Below, piece by piece: positions 32,767 through 42,237 of a stretch of DNA of 64,000 nt. Where the stretch lies: NCBI GenBank assembly GCA_045658225.1, contig JAZOUO010000068.1, forward strand, positions 1 to 64,000, read 5' to 3'. This DNA comes from SVTX01 sp045658225 (lineage in GTDB: Bacteria; Bacillota; Clostridia; Oscillospirales; CAG-272). The notes below the pieces were generated by a model. That model saw nothing but the letters and a program-made list of their open reading frames with translations. It made no database searches and was not told the DNA's origin. The position numbers and the translations under genes are program-made. Each line of letters opens with the position of its first letter. Within the stretch, counting starts at the first letter, position 1.

Positions 32767-32795
32767 TTTACAAACAGGCAAAACTGTGTTATAAT
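32767..32795 (+). promoter_or_regulatory. Promoter for the M32 carboxypeptidase
   Basis: TTTACA (32767-32772) and TATAAT (32790-32795) have a 17-base spacer, 34 bases before the ATG. Confidence 0.75.
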
Positions 32796-32829
32796 TGTTT
32801 TAATATCCACAATTTTCGGAGGAATAAAC

Positions 32830-34332
32830 ATGAACGCACAAGAGGCAATACAGAGCTTTTACGCGCTTCAGTCAAAGCTGAGCGCATACAATCACGCAAT
32901 GTCACTGATATATTACGATGGCGCAACTACAGCACCAAAGGGAACGGCACAGAACAGAGCGCACGCGCTCTCGATACTCAGCGAGGAGACGTACAAAATG
33001 TCAACCTGCGAGGAGACCGTATCTATGCTTGAATTCCTTGATGAACACAAGGGAGAGCTTAGCCAAAAGGACGCTCGCGCAGTCTATCTTGCGCTCAAGG
33101 ACATAAAGGAAATGAAGCTTATTCCGATGGAGGAATACATAGCATATCAGGAGCTTATGGTTGAGGCAGATGACGTTTGGCACAGAGCCAAGGAGACAAG
33201 TGACTTCGAACTTTTCCGTCCTGTGCTTGAAAGAATATTTGAGACAAATGTACGCTTTGCTAAATATTGCGCACCTGAAAAGCACCCCTACAATTACTGT
33301 CTTGACAAGTTTGAGCGCGGCCTTACCATGGACAAATGTGACGAATTTTTCGCAACTCTTAAGGCGAAAATAGTTCCGCTTATAAAGAAAATATCTCAGA
33401 AGCCTCAGGTCAGTGACGCCTGCATCAAGGGCGACTTTGACGAGATAGCGCAGGAGAAGTTCTCTTATGCACTTATGGAGGCTATCGGCATAGACCTTGA
33501 GCATTGCGGTCTTGGTACGACGGAGCACCCATTCACGACCAGCATAGGCTCGCATCACGACGTGAGAATAACCACTAATTACGACCGAGAAAATCTCTCG
33601 TACTCCATGTTCAGCGTTATCCACGAGGGCGGACACGCACTTTACGATATGAACTCGGCAGACGAGCTTGCATATACATTCCTTGATGGCGGAGTGTCAA
33701 TGGGCATCCACGAGAGCCAGAGCCGTTTTTATGAAAATCTGCTTGGTAGAAGCCGCGAGTTTATAAATTACATATTCCCAAAAATGCAGGAGTGCTTTGC
33801 TCAGCTGGCGGATTACACTGCCGAGGATATGTACCGTGCGGTCAACCTTGTCACCCCCTCGCTTATTCGTACCGAGGCGGACGAGGTGACTTATTGCCTG
33901 CACGTAATGATACGCTACGAGCTTGAAAAGAGAGTTGTGGGCGGCGAGCTTGCAGTCAAGGATCTTCCTGTAGAGTGGAACAGACTTTACAAGGAGTATC
34001 TTGGAGTTGACGTGCCCGACGATAAACACGGAGTGCTTCAGGACAGTCACTGGTCGGGTGGCGGAATAGGATATTTCCCGTCTTATGCGCTTGGAAGTGC
34101 TTACGGCGCGCATTTGCTCCACAAGATGAGGCAGACTGTGGACGTGGAAAAATGTTTGTCCGAGGGCAACTTTGCGCCTATAAATGAGTGGAACAGAGAA
34201 AATATCTGGAAGCACGGTTGCACAAAGGATCCGAACGTCCTTTTGCGCGAAGCACTCGGGGAGGAGTTTGACCCCGCGTATTACACGGATTATCTTGAAA
34301 GAAAATATTCCGAAATTTACGGTCTTGAATGA
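32830..34332 (+). CDS. M32-family metallocarboxypeptidase (carboxypeptidase Taq)
   Basis: A 500-residue, largely helical cytosolic enzyme that removes C-terminal residues from peptides. Zinc ligands HEGGH at residues 265-269 (SVIHEGGHALYDMN), preceded by the family's DVRITTNYDRENL and followed by ESQSRFYENLLGRS and IRTEADEVTYCLHVMIRYELEK. Length matches the family (about 500). GGAGG precedes ATG by 9 bases. Single-gene unit. Confidence 0.95.
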   Translation: MNAQEAIQSFYALQSKLSAYNHAMSLIYYDGATTAPKGTAQNRAHALSILSEETYKMSTCEETVSMLEFLDEHKGELSQKDARAVYLALKDIKEMKLIPMEEYIAYQELMVEADDVWHRAKETSDFELFRPVLERIFETNVRFAKYCAPEKHPYNYCLDKFERGLTMDKCDEFFATLKAKIVPLIKKISQKPQVSDACIKGDFDEIAQEKFSYALMEAIGIDLEHCGLGTTEHPFTTSIGSHHDVRITTNYDRENLSYSMFSVIHEGGHALYDMNSADELAYTFLDGGVSMGIHESQSRFYENLLGRSREFINYIFPKMQECFAQLADYTAEDMYRAVNLVTPSLIRTEADEVTYCLHVMIRYELEKRVVGGELAVKDLPVEWNRLYKEYLGVDVPDDKHGVLQDSHWSGGGIGYFPSYALGSAYGAHLLHKMRQTVDVEKCLSEGNFAPINEWNRENIWKHGCTKDPNVLLREALGEEFDPAYYTDYLERKYSEIYGLE

Positions 34333-34401
34333 TAATTTCAAAAAACTCACAAACATTTTCGTAACGCAAGGAATAATTTTATATAAAGCGATACTCAAAA
34401 A

Positions 34402-34444
34402 AAGCAAACTTTCTCTTGAAATAAAGGGAAGTTTGTGCTATAAT
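34402..34444 (+). promoter_or_regulatory. Promoter for asd within an inverted repeat
   Basis: TTGAAA (34416-34421) and TATAAT (34439-34444) have a 17-base spacer. AGCA-AACTT (from 34402) is an imperfect inverted copy of AAGTTTGTGCT (34430-34440), bracketing the -35 box. It could be an operator or the hairpin that ends the M32 transcript. Confidence 0.6.
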
Positions 34445-34509
34445 CTATTTATTATTCCGCTTGCCGAATTCAGCTGGCAGGTGAATTTTCTAACACGAGG
34501 TATTTTATT

Positions 34510-35583
34510 ATGGAGAAAATGAAAGTCGGTGTCGTTGGTGCGACGGGTATGGTCGGACAGCGTTTTCTCACGCTTCTTGACGGACACCCTTATTTTGAGG
34601 TAGTGGCTCTTGCGGCATCAAAGAACAGCGCGGGCAAGACATACGAGGAGGCTCTCGGCGGTCGCTGGAAGCTTCAGACTCCTATGCCCGAGCAGTATAA
34701 GGATATGGTAGTTATTGATGCAGAGAATGTAGAACAGATGAAGCAGTGCGCATTTGTTTTCTGCGCGGTAAATATGAAAAAGGACGAGATCAAGGCTCTC
34801 GAGGAAAAATATGCAAAGGCGGAGATTCCCGTAGTTTCTAACAACTCGGCTCACCGCTGGACTCCCGACGTGCCTATGGTAATTCCGGAGATCAACCCCG
34901 AGCATCTTGATGTCATTGCGTCCCAGAGAAAGAGACTTGGCACACAGAGAGGCTTTATCGCGGTTAAGCCTAACTGTTCTATACAGTCCTATGTTCCTGC
35001 GCTCACACCCTTGCGCAAGTACGGAATCAAAGAGGTAGTAGCTACAACATATCAGGCAATCTCGGGCGCGGGTAAGACCTTTAACGAGTGGCCCGAAATG
35101 ATAGACAACGTTATTCCTTACATAGGCGGCGAGGAAGAGAAGTCTGAGCAGGAGCCTCTTCGCGTTTGGGGTAAGGTGGAGAACGGCGAGATAGTCAAGG
35201 CTGAGGCTCCTCTTATCACCACTCAGTGTATCCGCGTGCCCGTGACAGACGGTCATACGGCGGCAGTATTCGTAAGATTTGAGAACAAGCCCACAAAGGA
35301 GCAGATTCTTGAGGATTGGAAGAATTTTGAGGGCGAGCCTCAGACTCTCGGACTTCCTCACGCTCCCGCGCAGTTCGTGACCTACTTTGAAGAAGATAAT
35401 CGTCCTCAGGCACATCTTGACCGCGATATTTACGGCGGAATGGGTGTGACAGTCGGAAGACTTCGCGAGGATTCGCTTTTTGACTACAAGTTCGTAGGAC
35501 TTTCTCACAACACTCTCAGAGGTGCGGCTGGCGGAGCTGTTCTTATAGCCGAGCTTCTTTATAAGAAGGGATATTTTGATTGA
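34510..35583 (+). CDS. asd: Aspartate-semialdehyde dehydrogenase
   Basis: A 357-residue NADPH-dependent enzyme that reduces aspartyl phosphate to the semialdehyde, feeding lysine/DAP, threonine and methionine synthesis. Rossmann GATGMVGQRF (residues 10-19), catalytic Cys156 in VKPNCSIQSYVP and His in PVTDGHTAAVFVRF. It resembles the archaeal/fungal-type Asd more than the E. coli type. ATG 34510 has ACGAGG upstream; the ATG three codons later is a possible alternative. lysA elsewhere in the window belongs to the same pathway. Confidence 0.95.
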   Translation: MEKMKVGVVGATGMVGQRFLTLLDGHPYFEVVALAASKNSAGKTYEEALGGRWKLQTPMPEQYKDMVVIDAENVEQMKQCAFVFCAVNMKKDEIKALEEKYAKAEIPVVSNNSAHRWTPDVPMVIPEINPEHLDVIASQRKRLGTQRGFIAVKPNCSIQSYVPALTPLRKYGIKEVVATTYQAISGAGKTFNEWPEMIDNVIPYIGGEEEKSEQEPLRVWGKVENGEIVKAEAPLITTQCIRVPVTDGHTAAVFVRFENKPTKEQILEDWKNFEGEPQTLGLPHAPAQFVTYFEEDNRPQAHLDRDIYGGMGVTVGRLREDSLFDYKFVGLSHNTLRGAAGGAVLIAELLYKKGYFD

Positions 35584-35613
35584 TGTTAGCGCGTGCCGCT
35601 AAATACAAGATTG

Positions 35614-35643
35614 AAAAAGAGACGGTGCAAACCGTCTCTTTTT
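35614..35643 (+). terminator. Terminator of asd
   Basis: A 13-bp stem AAAAAGAGACGGT (35614-35626) pairs with 35631-35643 around GCAA, ending in five T. Confidence 0.92.
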
Positions 35644-36092
35644 ATTGGCTTTTAACTAAACAATCGATTGTAAAATAAATCAAAAATTTCACAAAACGGC
35701 ATTTTTTAGTGGAAAACACGTTGGATTTTGTGATATTCTCAAAACGATTTTGTTTTACCTTGTGCTTATCCGCGGAAAATCAATTTTCAAACTCCAAAAT
35801 CATCTCCAAATTTGCGGTAAAAACACGTTGAAAACACCCAATTTTTTTGATTTTTTTGATGGCAGAAAAACCTTTACGGAAAAAGGGAAGAGGGTAGTTT
35901 GATTGGCATACTTTTGACCCATTTGTGCATTTCATACATTTTAATGTAGAAATTTTTGTCATTTAAGTAGAAACTTTGATTTTCCTATTGCAAGTTTGAC
36001 AAAACTGTGGTAGAATTAGCACAAGTGAAGGCATAGTTTAGTGAATGCTTTAACGAAATTAAAATATTTTTTCAGAAAGGAAAGAGAGAAAA
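35644..36092. other. Long AT-rich intergenic region before the large lipoprotein gene
   Basis: About 450 bases without a credible gene. It contains T/A runs, two copies of AAACACGTTG (near 35714 and 35822) in direct orientation, and a promoter at the right end. The short open frame on the minus strand (35780-35962) is Lys/Phe-rich with no ribosome site and looks like noise. Confidence 0.6.
35988..36016 (+). promoter_or_regulatory. Promoter for the large modular lipoprotein
   Basis: TTGCAA (35988-35993) and TAGAAT (36011-36016) have a 17-base spacer; the 76-base leader contains a weak AGGCAT/ATGCTT hairpin and an AGAAAGGAAAGAGAG ribosome site. Confidence 0.65.
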
Positions 36093-39000
36093 ATGAAAAA
36101 GTTTTTAGCTCTTATGGCTCTTCTCCTTTGTTTCATGGTGCTTTTCGTAGCATGTGATAACAATGATGAGCCCAACCCTACAGAGAAGCCCACAGAGCCC
36201 GTAGTGGTTCCTGCAGGCTGTGAACATGCGTATGACAACGCTTGCGATGCAGACTGTAACCTCTGTGGAGAAAAGAGAGCGACCGCAGCTCACGTAGAGG
36301 AGACTGTTGCAGCAGTTGCTCCCACGTGTACAAAAGCAGGTCTTACCGAGGGTAAGGTTTGTACAGTTTGCGGCGTTGTCACAAAGGCGCAGGCAGTAGA
36401 TCCCGCAACAGGACACACGGAAGTAGCAGTTCCCGGTGTTGCAGCAACATGTACAAAATCCGGTCTTACAGATGGTACAGCTTGTAGTGTTTGTAAGGCA
36501 GTTGTAAAAGCCCAGGAAGTTATTTTCGCAACCGGACACAACGTAGAAGTCGTTGAAGGTAAAGCAGCTACATGTACACAAGACGGTCTTACAAGCGGTA
36601 AGCAGTGCTCCGTTTGCGAAGAGTGGGTTCAGGAACAGGCTGTTATTGCCAAAACCGGACACAAGGAAGTAAAAAATCAGTCTGTTGCAGCCACTTGTAC
36701 AAAGCCCGGTTATGTTGGCGCAACAGTATGTGGCATATGCGGAGAGGTTCTTGAAGGACAGGAAACCGAAAAGGCACTCGGTCACAACGTGGTTGACATT
36801 CCCGCAGTTCCCTCTACTTGTACAGAGCAGGGTTCTGCTGACGGAAAAATGTGCTCCAGATGTGAAGTTGTCATTATAGAGCCCGTACTTCAGAAGCTTG
36901 CAAACCACACCGCAAAGAAGGTAGCAGGTTATGCTCCCACATGTACAACCGCAGGTCTTGAAGACGGTTCTGTATGTAAGGATTGCGGCAAGGTAATCAA
37001 GGCTCAGAAGATTATTCCCGCAACTCACGGTGAATTGGTTGATCTTGCAGCAAAGGATCCCACATGTACTGAAGTTGGTTATACAGCAGGATCCAAGTGC
37101 TCTGACTGCGGCGCGATAGTAGTAGCGCAGACAGTATTGCCCAATGTCCATACATATACATATGAGTGTGACACACACTGTGCGCTCTGTGATGCACAGA
37201 GATGGGATGAGCCTCATCATGTAATGGGTACAACCAAGAAGGGTGTTGTTGGATGTGTATACGAGTGTGGTGCGACATACTTGGACAATACATTGGTTCC
37301 CGCAACCTTCGCATCCGGAGAAGACCTCTATAATAGAGTACTCCGCAGTGGCGACGGCTTGTCATCCGCAATCAAGAATGGCGCTCTCAGCTACAACGAA
37401 GAGGGATATATCACCGTTTCCGGTCAGGATGGAAATGCTGACCCTGGTATGGATCACGTTATTGCTGTACCCTTTGGTCCCGCATGGGATGGTGAGGGTC
37501 AGTCTGTCACACAGCGTTATCTCGTATTGAGATACAGAACATATACAAGAAATGCAGAGCTTCGCTTTGTCACATGGAACAAACCTACCATGGTTGTTAA
37601 GAACATGGGTACAGAAGGCGAATGGAAGACAGTGATTGTTGACCTTGGAGACAGTGCTGATGCAGGTGAAAGAATTGATATCCGTTGTAATATAAACGGT
37701 AATGCTACTGATTTCTCGCATATCGCATCCTTTGCAGCTCTTGAAGATGCAAACCTTTATGCAAATTACCTCGGAGAGATAGTTGACGGCGAGTGTCCTC
37801 ATGCTGAGTATATCCTTATTCAGGGAAGAGTGGGCACGATGGTTGTATGTTCTTACTGCTATGAGGCTGCAACTCCTACAACTTCTCACGAAGGCGCAGT
37901 AATACATAATGCTATAGATCCCACATGTCCCGACTTTGCTCTTGTCACCGACAACAACAACCAGGGTGTCACAGTGACAGGTCTTGGAACAGGTCTTGAT
38001 GGTGCTTCCGCTAACTTCGTTCTTACAAGCGACGTTAACTTCGGCAAGTACATGGTTGTAGTTTACAAGATTGATACCGGATCTGCATTCCTTGGAATAG
38101 GTGCAAACGGTAGTATTGCAAGCTACGCTGAGGTTGCTCCCGAGGCGAACAAGTGGGCTGTATGCAGCTACGGCGCAACAGGTGTTGATGCTGCAACAGA
38201 GCTCGAGATCATCTGCAACTATGCAGGACTTTCCAGCTCCGTAAGCATCCAGGCAATTTACACATTCGAATCCGAAGCAGCAGCTAACGCATATGCAGAA
38301 TTGCTTAAAACAAATTGTTTCCATGATGTGACTGCAGTTAATGATTTGGGTCAGACTGTATGTGATGCTTGTGGTGCAATTCAGGGTGCAACATCCGCAT
38401 GGCCCCTCGACCTTGAGAGTGGCTCCGTATTAACTCCCGAGTTCGTAGTTGGTGAAAACTGGTGGGATCCCGGCATTGCAGAATACAACTATTTCTACTA
38501 TGCTGAGTTTGATCACAAACTTGTTATTGACTATGACGGCGAAAATATTTCTATCATTGTCAATGGAATTACTCAGTGGGGTGAAGAAGGCTATGCTTCT
38601 ATCGCGGACATTAAGGCAGGCGACAAGGTTGAAGTAAAGGTTGAAAGACTTCTTGATGAAAATTGGAATCCTCTGACAGATTCTTGCTTCTTTATGGTTG
38701 ATAAGGCGGCTCCCGGTTCAGAAAACAATCCCTTCGAGCTTGTTCCCGGTGATGTGAAAACTCCCGAGTTCGTACTTGGTACATCCATGGCAGATTCCGG
38801 TGTAGAGGAATACTACTATAAGTGGGTTGCTCCCGATGACGGTAAGCTCATCCTTTCTGAACTTGAAAATATCTATTGGGTAAAGAACGGCGAGTGGGGC
38901 GAAGGCTACACCGTTGAAGTTCTCAAGGGCGACGTAGTAGAAATCACCGTACGCATTGGAATGGATGAAAACTGGAACAGACTCACAGATCCCGTCACCT

Positions 39001-40283
39001 TCTCCGCTGAATTTGATGTTGTTCACAGATTCGGATTGAATGAAGATGGCTCTATCGGCTGTAATAAGGGCTGCCATGAAACATATACTCCTGTAACTTA
39101 CACATCCGGTTCTAATATTTACTGGAGAGCAACTGAGCTCCAGACAACAGTTTCCGGTGTGACATATACACGGATGCCTTGTGTTGATAATGGCGATTAC
39201 GTGACAATAACCGGTGCCGGAAACGATCCCGCTGCAGCGCTTAATGCGTCGGGTATCTTCTCGGTAGCACAGGGCGGCGCTTATGAGGGCGGTACTCCTG
39301 TAATCCAGCGTTACCTTGTAATGAGAGTTAGAACAAATGCAGCATTTAACCTTATGTACATAGTCACCTACAACAGTGCAGCACAGCAGGCTTGGTGTAA
39401 TCCTGTGGATATAGGTGCTGCGAGCCAGGGCGAATGGGCAACTATAGTTATCGACCTTTTCGGCGATGCTTCCGTTGGCTTCAGAGTTGATATTGCACTC
39501 AACATTGGAGCTGCAGCAGACACGCAGACAGATATTTCGCACATGGCATCCTTCACAACCATGGAAGATGCAATTGCTTACTCCAACCAGCTCGGTTCTG
39601 TGGTAGATGGCGAGTGTCCTCACAACGGATACACAACAACAGTTACAAAGCCCGCAACATGTAAGGAAGAAGGAGAGCAGATTATCCACTGTGATTCCTG
39701 TGATTTAACAGTTACACTTCCCATTCCTGCTGGCGGACACGGTACTCTTACCACTGATGAGACAGGATCTGCTGTATGCCAGGCTTGCGGAGCAAAGTCC
39801 ACACCTAAGACATTCCAGGCTTACGATGCACTCTTTGATGCTGTAACTGCAGGTGATGCGGTTGATGCAGGCGCTGAAGGCGTGACAATTACCGGTGTTG
39901 GAACAGGATTCGTATTTGGTCCTAACGATACCACAAGAGTTCAGATTAAGTCTGAAACAGGATACGGTAAGTATGTTGTAGTTGTATACAAGTCCAACTA
40001 CACAGATGCAGGTGGAGCTTCTTATCTTGCAATTGGTAAGAATGATAACTCCGGCTTCCTCAACTATGCAAGCGGTATCGTTCCTTCCGAAGGATATAGA
40101 GCATACCTTTACGAGCCTGAGACAGGCGCAACAGGTGAAGGCGCAGAAGAGATTAACCTTCTCTTCCACTTCGGTGGCAATGCAAACTCCGTTACTAATA
40201 TCCTTGGTGTTATCACATTTAATACTCTTGAGGATGCTCAGCTCTACACTCTCTACTTGAACAGAGCATTTGGCGTAGCTTGA
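36093..40283 (+). CDS. Large modular surface lipoprotein with tandem Cys repeats
   Basis: A 1396-residue predicted lipoprotein: signal peptide, Cys21 in LFVAC, then a Pro/Thr linker. Residues 43-70 and about 352-380 share an H-YDNACDADCNLCG-type module. Between them run seven 41-residue repeats (73-359), each with PTCT-x-x-G, C-x-x-C and a terminal GH. From about 390 to the end are beta-rich modules in duplicate: one pair contains QRYLVLRYRT/QRYLVMRVRT, GEWKTVIVDL/GEWATIVIDL, FSHIASF/ISHMASF and VDGECPH; a second pair ends in TFESEAAANAY/TFNTLEDAQLY; a third pair has TPEFVVG/TPEFVLG and DENWNPLTD/DENWNRLTD. The pairs suggest internal duplication. The role is probably cell-surface binding; ligand unknown. 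Codon use favours GCA, ACA and CTC-rich highly expressed codons more than neighbours. Confidence 0.85.
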   Translation: MKKFLALMALLLCFMVLFVACDNNDEPNPTEKPTEPVVVPAGCEHAYDNACDADCNLCGEKRATAAHVEETVAAVAPTCTKAGLTEGKVCTVCGVVTKAQAVDPATGHTEVAVPGVAATCTKSGLTDGTACSVCKAVVKAQEVIFATGHNVEVVEGKAATCTQDGLTSGKQCSVCEEWVQEQAVIAKTGHKEVKNQSVAATCTKPGYVGATVCGICGEVLEGQETEKALGHNVVDIPAVPSTCTEQGSADGKMCSRCEVVIIEPVLQKLANHTAKKVAGYAPTCTTAGLEDGSVCKDCGKVIKAQKIIPATHGELVDLAAKDPTCTEVGYTAGSKCSDCGAIVVAQTVLPNVHTYTYECDTHCALCDAQRWDEPHHVMGTTKKGVVGCVYECGATYLDNTLVPATFASGEDLYNRVLRSGDGLSSAIKNGALSYNEEGYITVSGQDGNADPGMDHVIAVPFGPAWDGEGQSVTQRYLVLRYRTYTRNAELRFVTWNKPTMVVKNMGTEGEWKTVIVDLGDSADAGERIDIRCNINGNATDFSHIASFAALEDANLYANYLGEIVDGECPHAEYILIQGRVGTMVVCSYCYEAATPTTSHEGAVIHNAIDPTCPDFALVTDNNNQGVTVTGLGTGLDGASANFVLTSDVNFGKYMVVVYKIDTGSAFLGIGANGSIASYAEVAPEANKWAVCSYGATGVDAATELEIICNYAGLSSSVSIQAIYTFESEAAANAYAELLKTNCFHDVTAVNDLGQTVCDACGAIQGATSAWPLDLESGSVLTPEFVVGENWWDPGIAEYNYFYYAEFDHKLVIDYDGENISIIVNGITQWGEEGYASIADIKAGDKVEVKVERLLDENWNPLTDSCFFMVDKAAPGSENNPFELVPGDVKTPEFVLGTSMADSGVEEYYYKWVAPDDGKLILSELENIYWVKNGEWGEGYTVEVLKGDVVEITVRIGMDENWNRLTDPVTFSAEFDVVHRFGLNEDGSIGCNKGCHETYTPVTYTSGSNIYWRATELQTTVSGVTYTRMPCVDNGDYVTITGAGNDPAAALNASGIFSVAQGGAYEGGTPVIQRYLVMRVRTNAAFNLMYIVTYNSAAQQAWCNPVDIGAASQGEWATIVIDLFGDASVGFRVDIALNIGAAADTQTDISHMASFTTMEDAIAYSNQLGSVVDGECPHNGYTTTVTKPATCKEEGEQIIHCDSCDLTVTLPIPAGGHGTLTTDETGSAVCQACGAKSTPKTFQAYDALFDAVTAGDAVDAGAEGVTITGVGTGFVFGPNDTTRVQIKSETGYGKYVVVVYKSNYTDAGGASYLAIGKNDNSGFLNYASGIVPSEGYRAYLYEPETGATGEGAEEINLLFHFGGNANSVTNILGVITFNTLEDAQLYTLYLNRAFGVA
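36309..37169 (+). repeat. Seven 123-bp in-frame tandem repeats
   Basis: Encodes residues 73-359 of the large lipoprotein. The first Cys of each unit falls at residues 79, 120, 161, 202, 243, 284 and 325, an exact 41-residue period. Conserved in each unit: TCT, a Gly two to three residues later, a C-x-x-C pair and a His near the end (the fifth and seventh units are most divergent). DNA identity between units is only partial, so the array is old rather than freshly amplified. Confidence 0.9.
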
Positions 40284-40322
40284 TAGTACATAATATTTAA
40301 AAGCGAACGAATGAATCACTTT

Positions 40323-40352
40323 ACCCCCACCCCATATGCGGTGGGGGGTTTG
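40323..40352 (+). terminator. Terminator of the large lipoprotein gene
   Basis: CCCCCACC (40324-40331) pairs with GGTGGGGG (40340-40347) around CCATATGC, followed by TTTGTTATTT. Confidence 0.82.
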
Positions 40353-40454
40353 TTATTTGGTATATAAAATAGCAAAGAGTGGCTATTATATAATAAGGAA
40401 GCTTTTTGTATAAATCCGAGCTCTGACGGAATATATCCATAACAAAGTTTCCCC

Positions 40455-40484
40455 TTGACACTAGTTGTTATGTCGTGTTATAAT
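40455..40484 (+). promoter_or_regulatory. Promoter for the HAD phosphatase gene
   Basis: TTGACA (40455-40460) and TATAAT (40479-40484) have an 18-base spacer. It lies inside an in-frame upstream extension of the next gene, which shows that extension is not translated. Confidence 0.8.
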
Positions 40485-40547
40485 GAAATTACAAGCTACA
40501 ATAATATTACAAAAATATATACAACAATATGGAAAAGGGGAAGAAAT

Positions 40548-41411
40548 ATGGCAAAGACCACTATCGGAATTTTATACGACTTTGATAAAACTCTCTGCAC
40601 GACGGATATGCAGGAATATGATTTTATAAAAAATCTTGGAATGGACTCAAACGACTTCTGGGGCGAAGCGGCAAAGCTCACCCGCGAGCGCGAGGTTGAA
40701 AAAATACTTGCGTATATGATGATAATGATCCGCGAGTGCAAAAAGCGAGGAATTCCGCTTACGGAAGAGTACCTCAAGAGCTGCGGTGAGAACGTCGTGC
40801 TGTACAAGGGTGTGCTTTCGTGGTTTGACCGCATCAATGACTACGGCGAGTCGCTCGGCGTAAACATCGAGCATTATATCATTTCCTCGGGTACGTATGA
40901 GATAATTCAGGGAACTCCTATCGCAAAATATTTCAAGAGAATTTACGCGTGCAGATATATGTACGACGAAAACGGTGAGGCAGTCTGGCCCGCCTTGGCG
41001 ATTAACTACACCCTTAAAACTCAGTATATTTACAGAATTTCCAAGGGTATTCTTGACGTGACGGACGACTACAACCTCAACAGACTTCAGGACGATAGCC
41101 TGCGCCGTATCGCGTACCGCAATATGATATATATTGGAGACGGAATGACCGACATTCCTTGTATGAAGATGGTAAAGCAGAAGGGTGGAAAGTCTATTGC
41201 GCTGTATGCCTCGGGCAAGAGTGAGACGGTAAAGCCTCTTGTTGACGACGACCGTATCAACTATGTCTGCGTAGCGGATTATTCCCAGAACTCAACGCTT
41301 GATAAGATCGTCAAGCTTATGATAGAAAATATGGCAACTCTTGAAAAGCTCAGAGCAAAGGAAGAAATGCAGCTCTCGCAGTATAGACGAGCCAACGAAA
41401 AGGATAATTAA
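40548..41411 (+). CDS. HAD-superfamily phosphatase-like protein
   Basis: A 287-residue HAD hydrolase. Motif I is YDFDKTL (Asp11, Asp13), motif II SSGTYE, motif III Lys near SKGILD and motif IV YIGDGMTDIPCMKM. A helical cap lies between motifs I and II. The DFDKTL start resembles phosphoserine-phosphatase-like HADs, but the substrate is unknown. ATG 40548 has AAAGGGG 8 bases upstream. Stand-alone unit between a promoter and a bidirectional terminator. Confidence 0.88.
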   Translation: MAKTTIGILYDFDKTLCTTDMQEYDFIKNLGMDSNDFWGEAAKLTREREVEKILAYMMIMIRECKKRGIPLTEEYLKSCGENVVLYKGVLSWFDRINDYGESLGVNIEHYIISSGTYEIIQGTPIAKYFKRIYACRYMYDENGEAVWPALAINYTLKTQYIYRISKGILDVTDDYNLNRLQDDSLRRIAYRNMIYIGDGMTDIPCMKMVKQKGGKSIALYASGKSETVKPLVDDDRINYVCVADYSQNSTLDKIVKLMIENMATLEKLRAKEEMQLSQYRRANEKDN

Positions 41412-41417
41412 AGCTAA

Positions 41418-41448
41418 AAAAAGGAGCTTCAATTTGAAGCTCCTTTTT
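41418..41448. terminator. Bidirectional intrinsic terminator
   Basis: A perfect 14-bp stem AAAAAGGAGCTTCA around ATT, with T-runs on both strands, separates the HAD gene from spo0A. Confidence 0.9.
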
Positions 41449-41454
41449 GGTTGT

Positions 41455-42237
41455 TTAATAAAGCTTATATTTCAATCGGAGATTATCAGCTATCATTGCG
41501 ATAAACTCGCTATTGGTGGGCTTGCCTCGGTTGTTTTGGATGGTATAGCCAAAATAAGAATTGAGCGTATCCACGTCGCCTCTGTCCCACGCTACCTCAA
41601 TAGCGTGACGGATAGCACGCTCGACGCGGCTTGTGGTTGTGGAATACTTCTTTGCAACGGAAGGGTAGAGAACCTTGGTCACGGAATTGATGATGTCGGA
41701 GTCATTTATGGTAAGGAGGATCGCAGTGCGGAGATACTGATAGCCCTTGATGTGCGCGGGAATGCCTATCTGATGGATTATTCGCGTGACCTGCGCCTCA
41801 ATGTCGGGCGTTTCTTCTGCTGCGGGCTTTGCGGTGTAAAACTCGGGTGAGCCCGAGTTCTTTCTCTTTTTGAGCAGATTTTCTATGTGCTGAATGAGAT
41901 TTGAAGTATTGACGGGCTTGATAAGGCAGACGTCAGCTCCTGCCTCAAGCGACTGAACGAAAATATTTTGGTTGGAGATGGGCGAGGTCATAATTATGAT
42001 AGGTGCGCGCTCTCGGCTTGATTTGATACTGCGCACAAGGGAAAGTCCGTCGAGCTTTGAGAGCCATATATCCGCGATAAGCACGTCGGGGTGCGTGCGG
42101 TTTATGAGTGCGAGCGCGTCCTCTCCGTTTGTTGCCTCGTCTATGTATCTGCATCCAGCGTGCGAGAGAGCCTCCCTCAAAATGTGACGCTGAGAATTAT
42201 TTTCGTCGGCTATGAGTATTTTTGTTGTGTATTCCAC
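41455..42237 (-). CDS. spo0A: Sporulation master regulator Spo0A
   Basis: A 260-residue response regulator. The receiver domain (1-125) has acidic Asp11/Glu12, phospho-acceptor Asp56 in IADIWLSKLDG, Thr in IIIMTSP and Lys in LIKPVN. A short linker leads to the Spo0A effector domain (about 150-260): IIHQIGIPAHIKGYQYLRTAI, LYPSVAKKYSTTTSRVERAIRHAIEVAW and KPTNSEFIAMIADNLRL, the DNA-recognition core. GTG start with AGGAGG 10 bases upstream. Phosphorylated Spo0A binds 0A boxes and commits the cell to sporulation. spoIVB, often next to it, is not adjacent here. Confidence 0.97.
   Translation of the reverse strand: MEYTTKILIADENNSQRHILREALSHAGCRYIDEATNGEDALALINRTHPDVLIADIWLSKLDGLSLVRSIKSSRERAPIIIMTSPISNQNIFVQSLEAGADVCLIKPVNTSNLIQHIENLLKKRKNSGSPEFYTAKPAAEETPDIEAQVTRIIHQIGIPAHIKGYQYLRTAILLTINDSDIINSVTKVLYPSVAKKYSTTTSRVERAIRHAIEVAWDRGDVDTLNSYFGYTIQNNRGKPTNSEFIAMIADNLRLKYKLY

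Larger units (their letters stand above)
32497..32829. other. Divergent intergenic region recA / M32 carboxypeptidase
   Basis: This 333-base AT-rich gap holds two divergent sigma-A promoters (see separate entries) and a GTCGAA-containing TTGTCGAA (32543-32550) that resembles a Spo0A box. I see no gene, RNA fold or recognisable SOS operator. Confidence 0.6.

Noticed and set aside
35780..35962. 60-residue minus-strand open frame in the gap before the large lipoprotein gene
   Set aside because: AT-rich, no ribosome site, low-complexity composition.
40455..40547. N-terminal extension of the HAD phosphatase
   Set aside because: This stretch is the gene's own promoter; the ribosome site and motif I point to ATG 40548.
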